From contig NZ_CP068437.1 of assembly GCF_016757755.1 (NCBI RefSeq), forward strand, positions 4,464,001-4,528,000: 64,000 nt of DNA. The letters are read 5' to 3'. This DNA is from Shewanella sp. KX20019. Its GTDB lineage: Bacteria > Pseudomonadota > Gammaproteobacteria > Enterobacterales > Shewanellaceae. Below the pieces are notes generated by a model. That model ran no database searches. It saw only the letters and a list, made by a program, of their open reading frames with translations, and was not told the DNA's origin. The position numbers were made by a program, and so were the translations under genes. Positions 25,058 through 34,361 of the stretch are shown piece by piece; the first letter of the stretch is position 1, and each line of letters opens with the position of its first letter.

Positions 25058-26452
25058 TTATAGATTTTCTTCGGCAAACTCCGCTAAACGTGAGCGGACC
25101 ACGCCATTTAAGTACACATTCGCGCTACCGTCAAAATCTTTAAATCGCTCAACAATGTATGTCAGGCCTGAAGTTACTGCAGTTAAATAGTTTGAATCTA
25201 TCTGCGCCAAATTACCGCTACAAATCAGTTTAGTCCCCTCCCCCATACGCGTGATCATGGTTTTGATCTGCGACGCGGTTAAGTTTTGACACTCATCAAG
25301 CAGCACTATTGAGTTTTGAATTGAGCGCCCACGCATAAAGTTGATAGATTTAAACTGGATATTGGCCTTGTCCATGATGTAGTTCATGCTACCACTGGGG
25401 TTAACATCATTTTTATGTAGCACTTCCAGCGTATCGGTAATCGCTGCTAACCAAGGTGCCATCTTCTCCTCTTCTGTGCCGGGTAGGAAACCTATCGACT
25501 CGGCAATTTCAGGGGTGTTTCGAGTGACGATAATTTTTTCATATTTACCCCGCTCCACTACCATTTCCAGCGCCGCAGCCATCGCGAGTAAGGTTTTACC
25601 ACAGCCAGCGGGACCAGTTAGGATCACGAGATCAATCGCCGGATCGAGTAGCGCCTGCATTGCCATACCTTGATAGATATTCTTCGGCCTAATTCCCCAT
25701 GCATTGAGGTTCATCAATCGTTCTTGCCCGAGATCTAAAAACTTAAGTTCGGTCGGGGTTTTCTCGATAATGCGACCACAGAACTCCTTCCCCTCGTCCA
25801 ACAGGTATTGATTGGTATAAAAAGTATCGTCGCCGAGCTTATCCAGCGGCACCTTGTGCACCGTATGTCGACCATTACTTTCAGTGGTGACATCGTCTGT
25901 GTGCTGCCAAAAGTCTCCGCCAAATTTATGGAAGCCTTTGGTTAAAAAGCGAATGTCATCGATTAACTGGTCGGTGCGATAGTCTTCAACGCGCTGTATA
26001 CCAGCGCCTTTTGCCTTAAGACGCATATTGATGTCTTTCGTGACCAGAACCACTGTACGGGGTTGATGTGTCTCTTGTAGGTGTAATGCGGTGTTAATAA
26101 TGCGATTATCGTTATTGTCGCCAGGCATACTGCCGATGGTAAATTCGATTTGATGGTCGGGGAAAATGGACAAGGTGCCATTGGCATCACTGTGATCTTC
26201 TCGTCTAGGCAATGGTACGCCCTGAACGATTTGCTCGGGGGTCGTCTGCCCGCCAAGTATGTCTTCTAATGCTCTAATCGCGACCCTTGCATCGCGGCTG
26301 ACGTCTCTTTTTCTATCCTTGATGAGATCCAGTTCTTCTAGAACTGTCATTGGTACGACTACGTCATGTTCCTTAAATGAGTAAATAGCCAAAGGTTCAT
26401 GCAGTAATACGTTGGTATCCAGTACAAACAACTTTCTGTCGTCTTGTTCCAT
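25058..26452 (-). CDS. PIN domain-PhoH family ATPase
   Basis: The 464-residue protein has an N-terminal PIN domain (residues about 8-150; FVLDTNVLLHEP with the acidic D12, DRKRDVSRDARVAIRALED, and NDNRIINTAL). A PhoH ATPase follows, with Walker A GPAGCGKT at 280-287 and Walker B VLLDECQN at 383-390. PIN-PhoH (PhoH2-type) proteins are reported to be RNA helicase/nucleases. This is the YlaK-like form common in gammaproteobacteria. It is transcribed alone, divergent from rapA across a 329-bp gap. Confidence 0.93.
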   Translation of the reverse strand: MEQDDRKLFVLDTNVLLHEPLAIYSFKEHDVVVPMTVLEELDLIKDRKRDVSRDARVAIRALEDILGGQTTPEQIVQGVPLPRREDHSDANGTLSIFPDHQIEFTIGSMPGDNNDNRIINTALHLQETHQPRTVVLVTKDINMRLKAKGAGIQRVEDYRTDQLIDDIRFLTKGFHKFGGDFWQHTDDVTTESNGRHTVHKVPLDKLGDDTFYTNQYLLDEGKEFCGRIIEKTPTELKFLDLGQERLMNLNAWGIRPKNIYQGMAMQALLDPAIDLVILTGPAGCGKTLLAMAAALEMVVERGKYEKIIVTRNTPEIAESIGFLPGTEEEKMAPWLAAITDTLEVLHKNDVNPSGSMNYIMDKANIQFKSINFMRGRSIQNSIVLLDECQNLTASQIKTMITRMGEGTKLICSGNLAQIDSNYLTAVTSGLTYIVERFKDFDGSANVYLNGVVRSRLAEFAEENL

Positions 26453-26781
26453 GGCGCCTCCAATTGTGCATTAGTTTTGCTTACGAGATAAATAAAGCTC
26501 CTTCTATAAATGGTGTTGGTTACATTTCATTAACTTTATACTGCCACCAATATCGCCGAGCTTCAATGCCCTCGTACGGTTTTTAATCGTAAGCTAAGGT
26601 TTCATAGTTTCGCCATCAGGTGACAAGCTGATGACACAAAAAAATACTCACATTCAACTGGATGATTTATAATCTATCGTCAGCAGAATTAGGCTAATAT
26701 TAGTAGGTTCAATTTCAAAATGTGTGGGATTGTTATAACATACGCCCCCCTTGTGATTCACCCAGTATATGAGAGTTTTAA
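26453..26781. other. 329-bp divergent promoter region, PhoH-family gene / rapA
   Basis: It should hold the promoters of both genes. I see AT-rich stretches and a GATTTATAATCT box at 26664-26675 that could be a -10 region, but no paired -35 that I trust. No repeat or small ORF was found. Confidence 0.4.
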
Positions 26782-29688
26782 ATGCCGTTTTCCCTAGGTC
26801 AACGTTGGATCAGCGATACCGAATCTGAATTAGGTTTGGGTACAGTCGTCGGTATGGAAGGCCGTATGGTCACTGTACTTTTTTCTGCGACTGGCGAGAA
26901 TAGATTATTTTCTCGTTCAGAAGCCCCGCTAACACGCGTTATCTTCAATCCAGGCGACAAAGTAGAGAGCCACGACGAATGGAGCTTGACCGTTACTGAA
27001 GTTGAAGAAAAAGATAACCTTATTATCTACCACGGCACTCATAACGAAACAGGCGAGCAAGTTAGCCTGCGTGAAACGTTATTGAATCACAATATTCGTT
27101 TTAATAAACCGCAAGATCGTCTATTTGCAGGCCAAATTGATCGCATGGACCGTTTCGGTGTGCGCTATCAGTGCCAGTTATTGAGAAATAAGCTAGCAAC
27201 CTCTGATCTACTTGGACTGCAAGGGCCTAGAGTTGGATTGATCCCTCATCAACAGTGGATTGCTCATGAAGTCGGTCAGCGTTTTGCGCCGCGCGTATTG
27301 CTGGCCGATGAAGTGGGCTTGGGTAAAACCATCGAAGCTGGTTTGATCATTCATCAACAACTTCTTACAGGCCGCGCGGAACGTATTTTAGTTATCGTGC
27401 CTGATACCTTGCGCCACCAATGGCTGGTCGAAATGTTGCGCCGCTTTAACTTGCGCTTCTCTGTTTTCGACGAAGACCGCTGCGTTGAAGCTTATGCTGA
27501 TAACGACAACCCTTTCTATACTGAACAATTGGTTATCTGTTCACTTGAGCTATTACGTAAGAAAAAACGTTTAGAGCAAGCATTAGATGCAGACTGGGAC
27601 TTAATGGTCGTTGATGAAGCGCATCATTTAGAGTGGTCTGAAGATGCCCCAAGCCGTGCTTATAAAGTTGTTGAAGCCTTAAGTAAAGTGGTTCCGGGTG
27701 TATTGCTATTGACTGCAACCCCCGACCAATTAGGTCACCAGAGCCATTTTGCCCGCCTACGCTTACTCGATCCTGACCGCTTCTATGACTACCCATCTTT
27801 CTTAAAAGAGGAGGAGGGTTATAAAGATGTCGCTACCGCAGCAGATGCATTAGCCAGCGGCGATTCCCTATCAACTGAGGCAGTGACCAGCCTAACTGAA
27901 CTGTTATCTGAAAAAGATATCAGTGGCAGCATTGCCCTTATTCAAGACGAAAGCGCCAACGATGATAAACGTCATCAGGCCCGTGAAGAGCTGCTGCAAG
28001 AGCTACTAGACCGTCATGGTACCGGCCGCGTGCTATACCGTAACAGTCGTGCATCGGTTAAAGGTTTCCCAACCCGTAACCTACATATTCATCCGCAAGC
28101 GATGCCGGAGCAGTACGTGACAGCTTCTCGCGTTAGCGCGATGATGAACAAACACTTAGACACTGATGCCAAGGTGAGACAGGTACTCAGCCCTGAGAAA
28201 ATCTATCACGATTTTGACAGCAGCAGTGCCAGTTGGTGGAAGTTCGATCCGCGTGTTGATTGGCTAATTGATTTCCTTAAGACTAATCGCAGCAAGAAAG
28301 TACTTATTATCGCTAGCCAAGCTGAAACAGCCCTGAGCTTAGAGGAAGCATTGCGTACCCGTGAAGGCATTCAAGCTACGGTATTCCACGAAGGTATGTC
28401 GATTATCGAGCGTGATAAAGCGGGTGCATATTTTGCGCAAGAAACCGGTGGCGCACAGGCATTGATCTGTAGTGAGATTGGTTCTGAGGGTCGTAACTTC
28501 CAGTTCGCCAGCAACCTAGTGTTATTTGATCTGCCGCTAAACCCAGATCTGCTAGAGCAGCGTATCGGTCGTCTTGACCGTATTGGACAAAAGAATGATG
28601 TTGAAATCCATCTACCTTACTTAGCAGGTACCGCTCAAGAGCGATTAATGCAGTGGTATCATCAGGGACTCAATGCCTTTGAATGCACTTGTCCAAGTGG
28701 CCATATTCTGTTTGGTGAATTTGCCGGCGAATTGCTTGAGACCTTAGTTAGCAGCGATGACTCAACACTTGAGAGTTTACTGGATAACACCAAAGCACGT
28801 TACCAAGAGCTTAAAGTAGCCATGGAGCAAGGTCGCGATAAGCTGCTTGAGATCAACTCTCATGGCGGCGAACGTGCAAACAAGTTGGTCGACAGTCTTG
28901 CAGCAAGAGATGAAGATACTCACTTAATAGGCTCGGTTATCCGCCTTTGGGACATCATTGGTGTTGAGCAAGAAGACAGCGGTGAAAATGCCATTGTACT
29001 GCGCCCAAGTGAACATATGATGTTCCCTACTTACCCTGGTTTGCCTGAAGATGGCATTACGGTCACCTTCGATCGTGATATGGCACTGTCTCGAGACGAT
29101 ATCGCTTTAATCACTCAGGAACATCCGATAGTGCAGACGGGGCTAGATTTAATTACCTCTTCAGAAACCGGCACCACCAGTGTTGCAGTGCTAAAGAACA
29201 AAGCCTTGCCCGCGGGCACAATATTTTTAGAGCTTATCTATATGGCCGATGCTTCGGCACCAAAATCGAGCCAGCTCTATCGTTATTTGCCGCCGACCCC
29301 TATCCGCATCTTACTAGATAAGACGGGTAATAATTTGTCTGAAAAAGTGACTTACGAAAGCTTTGATAGACAATTGAGCGCTGTTAATCGCCACATAGCC
29401 AGTAAGCTAGTCAGCGCCTCACAAGCCATTTTGCATCCGTTATTTGCCAAAGCTGAAGCCTTTGCAACAACAGAGCTTAAATTGCTAACCGAAAGCGCTC
29501 GCGAGAAGATGACGCAACAACTATCAACTGAGCTTGAGCGACTAAAAGCACTTAAAGCGGTTAACCCGAATATCCGTGAGGAGGAGTTAACTCACTTAAG
29601 TGGACAAATGAGTGAACTAAACCGTTATTTGGATGCTAGCCAGCTACAGCTGGATGCTGTTCGCTTGGTGCTAGTTAGCCACGCATAG
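26782..29688 (+). CDS. rapA: RNA polymerase-associated ATPase RapA (HepA)
   Basis: The 968-residue protein matches RapA in length and order: the MPFSLGQRWISDTESELGLG start with two Tudor-like N-terminal domains, a Swi2/Snf2 core with Walker A DEVGLGKTIEAG, DEAH, and the C-terminal helicase motif ICSEIGSEGRNFQFA with QRIGRLDRIGQ. It binds core RNA polymerase and promotes its recycling after termination. It is monocistronic, with a terminator behind it. Confidence 0.97.
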   Translation: MPFSLGQRWISDTESELGLGTVVGMEGRMVTVLFSATGENRLFSRSEAPLTRVIFNPGDKVESHDEWSLTVTEVEEKDNLIIYHGTHNETGEQVSLRETLLNHNIRFNKPQDRLFAGQIDRMDRFGVRYQCQLLRNKLATSDLLGLQGPRVGLIPHQQWIAHEVGQRFAPRVLLADEVGLGKTIEAGLIIHQQLLTGRAERILVIVPDTLRHQWLVEMLRRFNLRFSVFDEDRCVEAYADNDNPFYTEQLVICSLELLRKKKRLEQALDADWDLMVVDEAHHLEWSEDAPSRAYKVVEALSKVVPGVLLLTATPDQLGHQSHFARLRLLDPDRFYDYPSFLKEEEGYKDVATAADALASGDSLSTEAVTSLTELLSEKDISGSIALIQDESANDDKRHQAREELLQELLDRHGTGRVLYRNSRASVKGFPTRNLHIHPQAMPEQYVTASRVSAMMNKHLDTDAKVRQVLSPEKIYHDFDSSSASWWKFDPRVDWLIDFLKTNRSKKVLIIASQAETALSLEEALRTREGIQATVFHEGMSIIERDKAGAYFAQETGGAQALICSEIGSEGRNFQFASNLVLFDLPLNPDLLEQRIGRLDRIGQKNDVEIHLPYLAGTAQERLMQWYHQGLNAFECTCPSGHILFGEFAGELLETLVSSDDSTLESLLDNTKARYQELKVAMEQGRDKLLEINSHGGERANKLVDSLAARDEDTHLIGSVIRLWDIIGVEQEDSGENAIVLRPSEHMMFPTYPGLPEDGITVTFDRDMALSRDDIALITQEHPIVQTGLDLITSSETGTTSVAVLKNKALPAGTIFLELIYMADASAPKSSQLYRYLPPTPIRILLDKTGNNLSEKVTYESFDRQLSAVNRHIASKLVSASQAILHPLFAKAEAFATTELKLLTESAREKMTQQLSTELERLKALKAVNPNIREEELTHLSGQMSELNRYLDASQLQLDAVRLVLVSHA

Positions 29689-29727
29689 TCGAACGGAAGC
29701 TGGTAAATAATAGCTTTTAGATGACCA

Positions 29728-29753
29728 AAGCCCTGCTTTTAAAGCGGGGCTTT
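29728..29753 (+). terminator. rapA terminator
   Basis: AAAGCCCTGCTTT pairs with AAAGCGGGGCTTT (one G-U) and is followed by T5, about 40 bases after the rapA stop. Confidence 0.85.
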
Positions 29754-29835
29754 TTAGTTGCTGCAGTAACCATATGCGATATACTGCGCAACACATTCAG
29801 CTCTACTATTTGTGCTCTAAGGTTGTCTTTAGCGT

Positions 29836-30714
29836 ATGTATCATCACTTTAACCTCAACTCTCGCTGGCTGACTCTAGTCTGTGCACTGCTTGGCTCGGT
29901 AGTCTCTTTTACCACTACAGCCTCATCACCAGAGTTTCATTACCTGCCTGAAAGTGAGGTCAGCAATGTGCAAGTTGATGATCAAGACTATCCAGTGCTA
30001 TTGAGGTCTTGGCAAGGAAAGAAGAAACTTGGACTGGCAATCATAGTTCCTGGCCTCGGCCTCAGTCCTGATGATGGTGGATTTACGGCTTTTTTACGCC
30101 GTCAACTAAACAAAGCAGGATGGGCCACATTGGCCATCACACCGCCACAAAAACCTGCCATGCCTAACTACGCCACGCAAGCCGTCGATGTTGCCAACGC
30201 CGGGGAAAATCAACTGAGCCAACAAAGCACCCAAGCCATGCCTGTTTTTAGTGAAGAGCAGCAAACACTTAATATACAACTGCAACAGAGTTTCCTTATC
30301 AGCACAATGTCGCAGCTCGACAGTCTTGGTAAGCAGTTTCAAGGCAAACGGATGTTAATTAGCAGTGACGACAGCGCAGGTGTTATCATCGAACTGCTCA
30401 AAGACAATAAGCTCCCCATGCCCGATATGCTGGCTGTGATTAACCCCTACAGTGATCGCCCCGGTCAAAACCAAGCACTTGCAACTCAATTGGCTGAGTT
30501 GAGAATTCCGGTACTCGATATTCAGTCTAGAGATGGTACATCGGCCTCACTTGCCACCCAACAGAGTCGATTTGATCTGTCTCCTCAAAACGCGCCTTTT
30601 AGATATCATCAATATAAAATCTCACTTGATCTGCAACATAAAGAAGGCTGGAGTAGTGGTTTGAAAATTATTGAAGGGTTCGCGTTGCGAATTAATACCA
30701 ATTCCAATAAGTAG
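29836..30714 (+). CDS. DUF3530 family exported protein, alpha/beta-hydrolase-like
   Basis: The 292-residue protein has a signal peptide (LVCALLGSVVSFTTTASS) and a hydrolase-like fold: IIVPGLGLSPDDGGFTAFLR near the start of the core, a Gln-rich insertion (STQAMPVFSEEQQTLNIQLQ), then ISSDDSAGVIIELL where a nucleophile elbow would be, and VLDIQSRDGT. The DUF3530 family has this plan. The usual GxSxG is degenerate, so catalysis is doubtful. It follows rapA on the same strand after a terminator, so it is probably transcribed separately. Confidence 0.75.
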   Translation: MYHHFNLNSRWLTLVCALLGSVVSFTTTASSPEFHYLPESEVSNVQVDDQDYPVLLRSWQGKKKLGLAIIVPGLGLSPDDGGFTAFLRRQLNKAGWATLAITPPQKPAMPNYATQAVDVANAGENQLSQQSTQAMPVFSEEQQTLNIQLQQSFLISTMSQLDSLGKQFQGKRMLISSDDSAGVIIELLKDNKLPMPDMLAVINPYSDRPGQNQALATQLAELRIPVLDIQSRDGTSASLATQQSRFDLSPQNAPFRYHQYKISLDLQHKEGWSSGLKIIEGFALRINTNSNK

Positions 30715-30924
30715 TTGTTCATTCAGCGGGAATTAAAAGCCCTGTAGGTAAGGGCTGTATTTGCTCCTGCAATACAGACATTCGCCACATCTATGTGGCT
30801 AGCGGATGATTGAAGCTAATAGTTATTCTATATCATGAGCATTTAACGTAGCATGCGGGGCTTTTAAACCCGCACAACGTGAGCTTCTCAGGACTTTCAC
30901 TGTGGCGTTGCTTTGTTTCAAAAG

Positions 30925-31012
30925 GGAATAACCATTTCTTCAACGATGCGCCTTACATTGAAGCGACCTGAGAGAGCTCTGAATTGAGCACATATTTAAT
31001 GGAATTGGTATA
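30925..31012 (-). repeat. Dispersed ~85-bp repeat, copy 2 (inverted)
   Basis: Read on the minus strand it starts TATACCAATTCCATTAAATA and runs to AAGGCGCAT..TTGAAGAAATGGTTATTCC, parallel to 983-1066. It sits in the convergent region between the DUF3530 and crotonase genes. Confidence 0.55.
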
Positions 31013-31039
31013 AAAGCCTACCCGAACAGATAGACTAAT

Positions 31040-31055
31040 TGTGAAGTAGGTCACA
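31040..31055. promoter_or_regulatory. CRP-type site in a convergent intergenic region
   Basis: TGTGAAGTAGGTCACA is a perfect TGTGA-N6-TCACA match. It lies 20 bases beyond the crotonase stop and over 1.2 kb before the next plus-strand gene, so it has no obvious target promoter. Confidence 0.5.
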
Positions 31056-31074
31056 AATTGAGTGATTTATAAAA

Positions 31075-31881
31075 CTACCAACCAGATTGTCTATTTTTGT
31101 ACTCTTTCTGAGAGTCTTTTGTTTGCCTAATCGCCGCAATAATTCGATTCTTCCCTGCTAGCAACCTCACTTGATAACAGGACTCTCTACGCAATAACTG
31201 CCTAATCGGCGCGCTCCAACTTTTTTGGATACTCTGCTTTATCGCTGCGTTAGCATCGGGAGAGGTTTGCAGTAATCGCTGCGCTAATTCCGTGGCAGAG
31301 GCCATAGGGTCCGCTGCTACTGAAGTGACTAAATTGAAAGATTTTGCTTGCTCAGCCGTTAATATATCAGCCGTCATCGTTAGCATAAGCACCTGATCTT
31401 TAGGCATTAGCTCTCTAAGCCCAACAAAACCTGCCATATCAGGTACTAACCCCCAACGCGCCTCCATTATCGACAATTTACAATCTGGCGCTGCAATCCT
31501 AAAATCAGCCCCAAGCGCAATTTGCACACCACCGCCGTAGCAAACACCCTCAAGCACGGCGATAACAGGAACCGGTAATCGTCGCCAGCCAATGGAAACA
31601 CGCTGAGCCAAATTAGCGCTACCTGGTAACCATTTAAACAGCAACTTCACTGCATCGAAAGGCGTACGATTTACACTCTTTACATCGAGACCAGAGCAAA
31701 AATTTTGCCCCTCACCAAACAGAATGACAGCTCGCAGTGTTTTATCCTTTTTAAGACTACCGATGCAGGCATCTATTTGCTTAAAAAGCTCATAATTCAA
31801 AGCATTATACTTATCGGGACGATTAAGAGACACGTAAGCAATATCATCTTCTTTTCTCACGCAAACTAAATTACTACCCAT
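31075..31881 (-). CDS. Crotonase (enoyl-CoA hydratase/isomerase) family protein
   Basis: From the ATG at 31881 (AAAGGA seven bases before) it has 268 residues. Family motifs are VSLNRPDKYNALN, the oxyanion-hole NFCSGLDVKS and GVCYGGGVQIALGADFRIAA, and the acidic position in EARWGLVPDMAG. The fold acts on acyl-CoA thioesters. Whether it is a hydratase, isomerase or hydrolase is not clear. The C-terminus is unusually basic and hydrophilic (KDSQKEYKNRQSGW). It is monocistronic. Confidence 0.85.
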   Translation of the reverse strand: MGSNLVCVRKEDDIAYVSLNRPDKYNALNYELFKQIDACIGSLKKDKTLRAVILFGEGQNFCSGLDVKSVNRTPFDAVKLLFKWLPGSANLAQRVSIGWRRLPVPVIAVLEGVCYGGGVQIALGADFRIAAPDCKLSIMEARWGLVPDMAGFVGLRELMPKDQVLMLTMTADILTAEQAKSFNLVTSVAADPMASATELAQRLLQTSPDANAAIKQSIQKSWSAPIRQLLRRESCYQVRLLAGKNRIIAAIRQTKDSQKEYKNRQSGW

Positions 31882-32278
31882 TTTCAAATCCTTTTAGTTA
31901 ACACTGGTCTGTCCAGGTTAATAAGTTAACATATTTGGAATAATCAGTTAATACCTATAACATGCACAGAAAATTTGACTAGCGTCAAAGAAATGGCAAG
32001 CTCTAATGAGCAGCTTGGTTAACGAAAGTCTATTTAAGGCACAACAAAATAATTAAAAATGCCCATTTTATGCAATTGATAGGAAACAAATTCAATTGCA
32101 ACGTAGCAACTAACGTAGCAAACTAACGTAGCTAGCTATTAGCGATTTAAGTGAATAAATAAACTGTAATCGCAATGTTTATATTCAAAAGAAAATAGCC
32201 ATTGCTTTAGTCGTTCAGCTTTTAAAAATAATAACAAATAGCTAATTTGAGCGCGAAAACTAGGATATAAGAAGAATA
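31882..32278. other. 397-bp divergent intergenic region
   Basis: It lies between the crotonase gene and the REC-CheC gene. It holds a short tandem repeat ACTAACGTAGC-like at 32099-32133 and AT-rich DNA. An open frame at 32139-32348 on the minus strand overlaps the next gene and has no support. Confidence 0.45.
32099..32133 (+). repeat. Three-unit 12-13-bp tandem repeat
   Basis: AACGTAGCAACT, AACGTAGCAAACT, AACGTAGCT follow one another, about 150 bases before the REC-CheC start. The unit is too short to name, but as three direct repeats upstream of a gene it could be an iteron-like regulator site. Confidence 0.45.
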
Positions 32279-33274
32279 ATGCCATTTCCTGTACTAATAT
32301 GTGACGATTCTGCGCTCGCAAGAAAGCAGATGGCGCGAACCTTGCCAAAAGAGTGGGACGTAGAACTCACCTATGCCGCTAATGGAGCAGAGGGGATTGA
32401 TGCGATTCGCGAAGGGAAAGGCGAGATTGTTTTTCTAGATTTGAACATGCCCGTGATGGATGGCTATGAAGTTCTTGAAGCCATTCAAAGAGAAGATCTT
32501 CCTGCGTTGGTTATTGTTGTCTCTGGCGACATTCAAATACGCGCGCATGAGCGGGTTAAAGTACTCGGCGCCCTCGATTTTATTCAAAAACCCGTTAGCG
32601 TTGACGCCATTAGCCATATTCTGCAAGAGTATGGCATTTTGGAGCTCGCCGTTGGCTCAGGCCAAACACAAAACCCCATGGTTGAGGTCGACCTACGTGA
32701 TGCTTGTCAGGAGGTCGCTAACGTCGCTATGGGTCGTGCTGCCGATCTACTTTCAAAGCTGCTCAACGTGTTTGTGTTACTGCCGATCCCTAACGTCAAT
32801 GTACTCGAAGTTAGCGAACTGACGATGACGCTAAAAGCCACAGAAGAAAATGGTACTGTATCAGCCCTATGCCAAGGCTTTATTGGTGCAGGTATCGCTG
32901 GTGAAGCACTGCTGTTATTTCATGACTCCTCTTTTCAGGACATGGCAAAGCTGATGAAGCTTGAAAATCCCGAAGACGAAAATACAGAGCTTGAAGTCAT
33001 GATGGATACAGGCAACGTACTCATCGGTGCTTTTCTTAATGGGATCTCTGAACAACTGCATATGAAGTTCAGCCAAAGCCACCCTGTGGTGCTTGGCAGA
33101 CACTGTACAGCCAATGACCTTATTCATGAAAATGCTGATAAATGGGAACGCACGCTGGCAATGGAGATTAACTATCGTATTAAAGATCACGACATTCAAT
33201 GCGATTTACTCCTGCTGTTTACCGAAGACTCTTTGCCCACGCTTAATTATAAGCTCGGCTATTTGCTAGATTAA
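32279..33274 (+). CDS. Response regulator with CheC-type phosphatase domain
   Basis: The 331-residue protein joins an N-terminal receiver (acidic D9/D10, phospho-acceptor D54 in FLDLNMPVMDG, K104) to a CheC/CheX-like domain from about residue 134. The first CheC motif is complete (DACQEVANVAMGRAADLLSK). The second reads MMDTGNVLIGAFLNGI, with Asp in place of the usual Glu. CheC domains dephosphorylate receiver proteins such as CheY. It lies one base before the diguanylate cyclase gene and must be co-transcribed, which links phosphate turnover with c-di-GMP synthesis. Confidence 0.88.
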   Translation: MPFPVLICDDSALARKQMARTLPKEWDVELTYAANGAEGIDAIREGKGEIVFLDLNMPVMDGYEVLEAIQREDLPALVIVVSGDIQIRAHERVKVLGALDFIQKPVSVDAISHILQEYGILELAVGSGQTQNPMVEVDLRDACQEVANVAMGRAADLLSKLLNVFVLLPIPNVNVLEVSELTMTLKATEENGTVSALCQGFIGAGIAGEALLLFHDSSFQDMAKLMKLENPEDENTELEVMMDTGNVLIGAFLNGISEQLHMKFSQSHPVVLGRHCTANDLIHENADKWERTLAMEINYRIKDHDIQCDLLLLFTEDSLPTLNYKLGYLLD

Positions 33275-33275
33275 G

Positions 33276-34256
33276 ATGGATCATAAGATGGCAGACGATC
33301 TAAGCGCAATGCATGAACTCCACTGGCTAATTGATATGGTGCAAACCATTGAAGTGGGCTTAGTCGTACTCGATCGGGATTACAATATCCAACTGTGGAA
33401 TGGTTTTATGGAAAACCACAGTGGTGTTTCACCCAACTCGATTAAGGGAAAAAACCTTTTTGAGCAGTTTGAGTACTTACCTTCTAAGTGGCTTAAACAT
33501 AAGATGGAATCAGTATTCCTACTTAAAAACCGTGCTTTTATCAGCTGGGAACAACGACCGTTTGTTTTTCAATTTAAAAACTACCGCCCCATTACTGGCC
33601 GTGCTGATTTCATGTACCAGAATGTGACTTTGTTACCGCTATCATCTCTTACTGGCGAGGTGACCCACCTCAGCATGATTGTTTATGATGTGACTGATGT
33701 TGCTATCAACAAACTGCAGCTTAAAGCGGTCAACGAGAGCCTTGAAGTACTAAGTCAGATCGATGGTTTGACTCAACTCTACAACCGTCGCCACTGGCAG
33801 TTATCCATGCAGAAAGAGTTCGATCGTAATAGTCGTTACGGTGATGACACCACTCTGGTGATGCTCGATATTGATCATTTTAAAGTGGTTAATGACACCT
33901 ATGGCCATCAGGCGGGCGACAAGGTGATTCAGAATGTGTCTCACTTGATTAAAAAATCGTTGCGTGAGACCGATTGTGCCGGCCGTTATGGTGGCGAGGA
34001 GTTTGGCGTAGTATTAGCTAATACCCCGGCAGCTAATGCGCTCTTTTTTGCCGAGCGATTACGTAAAAAAATTGAACAGTCTGAAACCATATATGAAGAC
34101 AAGATCATTAAGGTCACTATCAGTATTGGTATTTGTGATATCCAAGCGGAGATCTTGACTAGTGAGTCTTGGTTGTCTTTAGCAGACCAAGCTTTATATA
34201 AGGCAAAAGAGGCCGGAAGAAATTCCTGTGTTATTCACCAGCACACGCAAAGTTAA
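33276..34256 (+). CDS. PAS-GGDEF diguanylate cyclase
   Basis: The 326-residue protein has a PAS domain (about 15-140; VGLVVLDRDYNIQLWNGF) and a GGDEF domain. The active-site motif is GGEEF at 239-243. The inhibitory site RETD lies at 230-233, five residues before, so product inhibition is expected. It makes c-di-GMP from two GTP. There are no membrane helices. The start codon is one base after the REC-CheC stop. Confidence 0.93.
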   Translation: MDHKMADDLSAMHELHWLIDMVQTIEVGLVVLDRDYNIQLWNGFMENHSGVSPNSIKGKNLFEQFEYLPSKWLKHKMESVFLLKNRAFISWEQRPFVFQFKNYRPITGRADFMYQNVTLLPLSSLTGEVTHLSMIVYDVTDVAINKLQLKAVNESLEVLSQIDGLTQLYNRRHWQLSMQKEFDRNSRYGDDTTLVMLDIDHFKVVNDTYGHQAGDKVIQNVSHLIKKSLRETDCAGRYGGEEFGVVLANTPAANALFFAERLRKKIEQSETIYEDKIIKVTISIGICDIQAEILTSESWLSLADQALYKAKEAGRNSCVIHQHTQS

Positions 34257-34301
34257 GACCGCTAGCTAATAGATTAAATCGTTACGCTAAATACCAGATA
34301 C

Positions 34302-34330
34302 AAAAATGCCCATCGCTGATGGGCATTTTT
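34302..34330. terminator. Bidirectional terminator
   Basis: AAAAATGCCCATC, loop GCT, GATGGGCATTTTT: a perfect 13-bp stem between the diguanylate cyclase gene and the convergent rraB. Confidence 0.88.
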
Positions 34331-34361
34331 GGTTCAGATGTAGAATAAAAGCGTTGATGCC

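Larger units (their letters stand above)
30715..31074. other. 360-bp convergent intergenic region with repeat and CRP-like site
   Basis: It lies between the DUF3530 gene and the crotonase gene, which face each other. It contains a dispersed repeat (30925-31012) and a perfect CRP-type palindrome (31040-31055). No gene was seen. Confidence 0.6.

Noticed and set aside
32139..32348. Minus-strand 69-codon frame overlapping the REC-CheC start
   Set aside because: It overlaps a well-supported gene in antisense and shows no family features.
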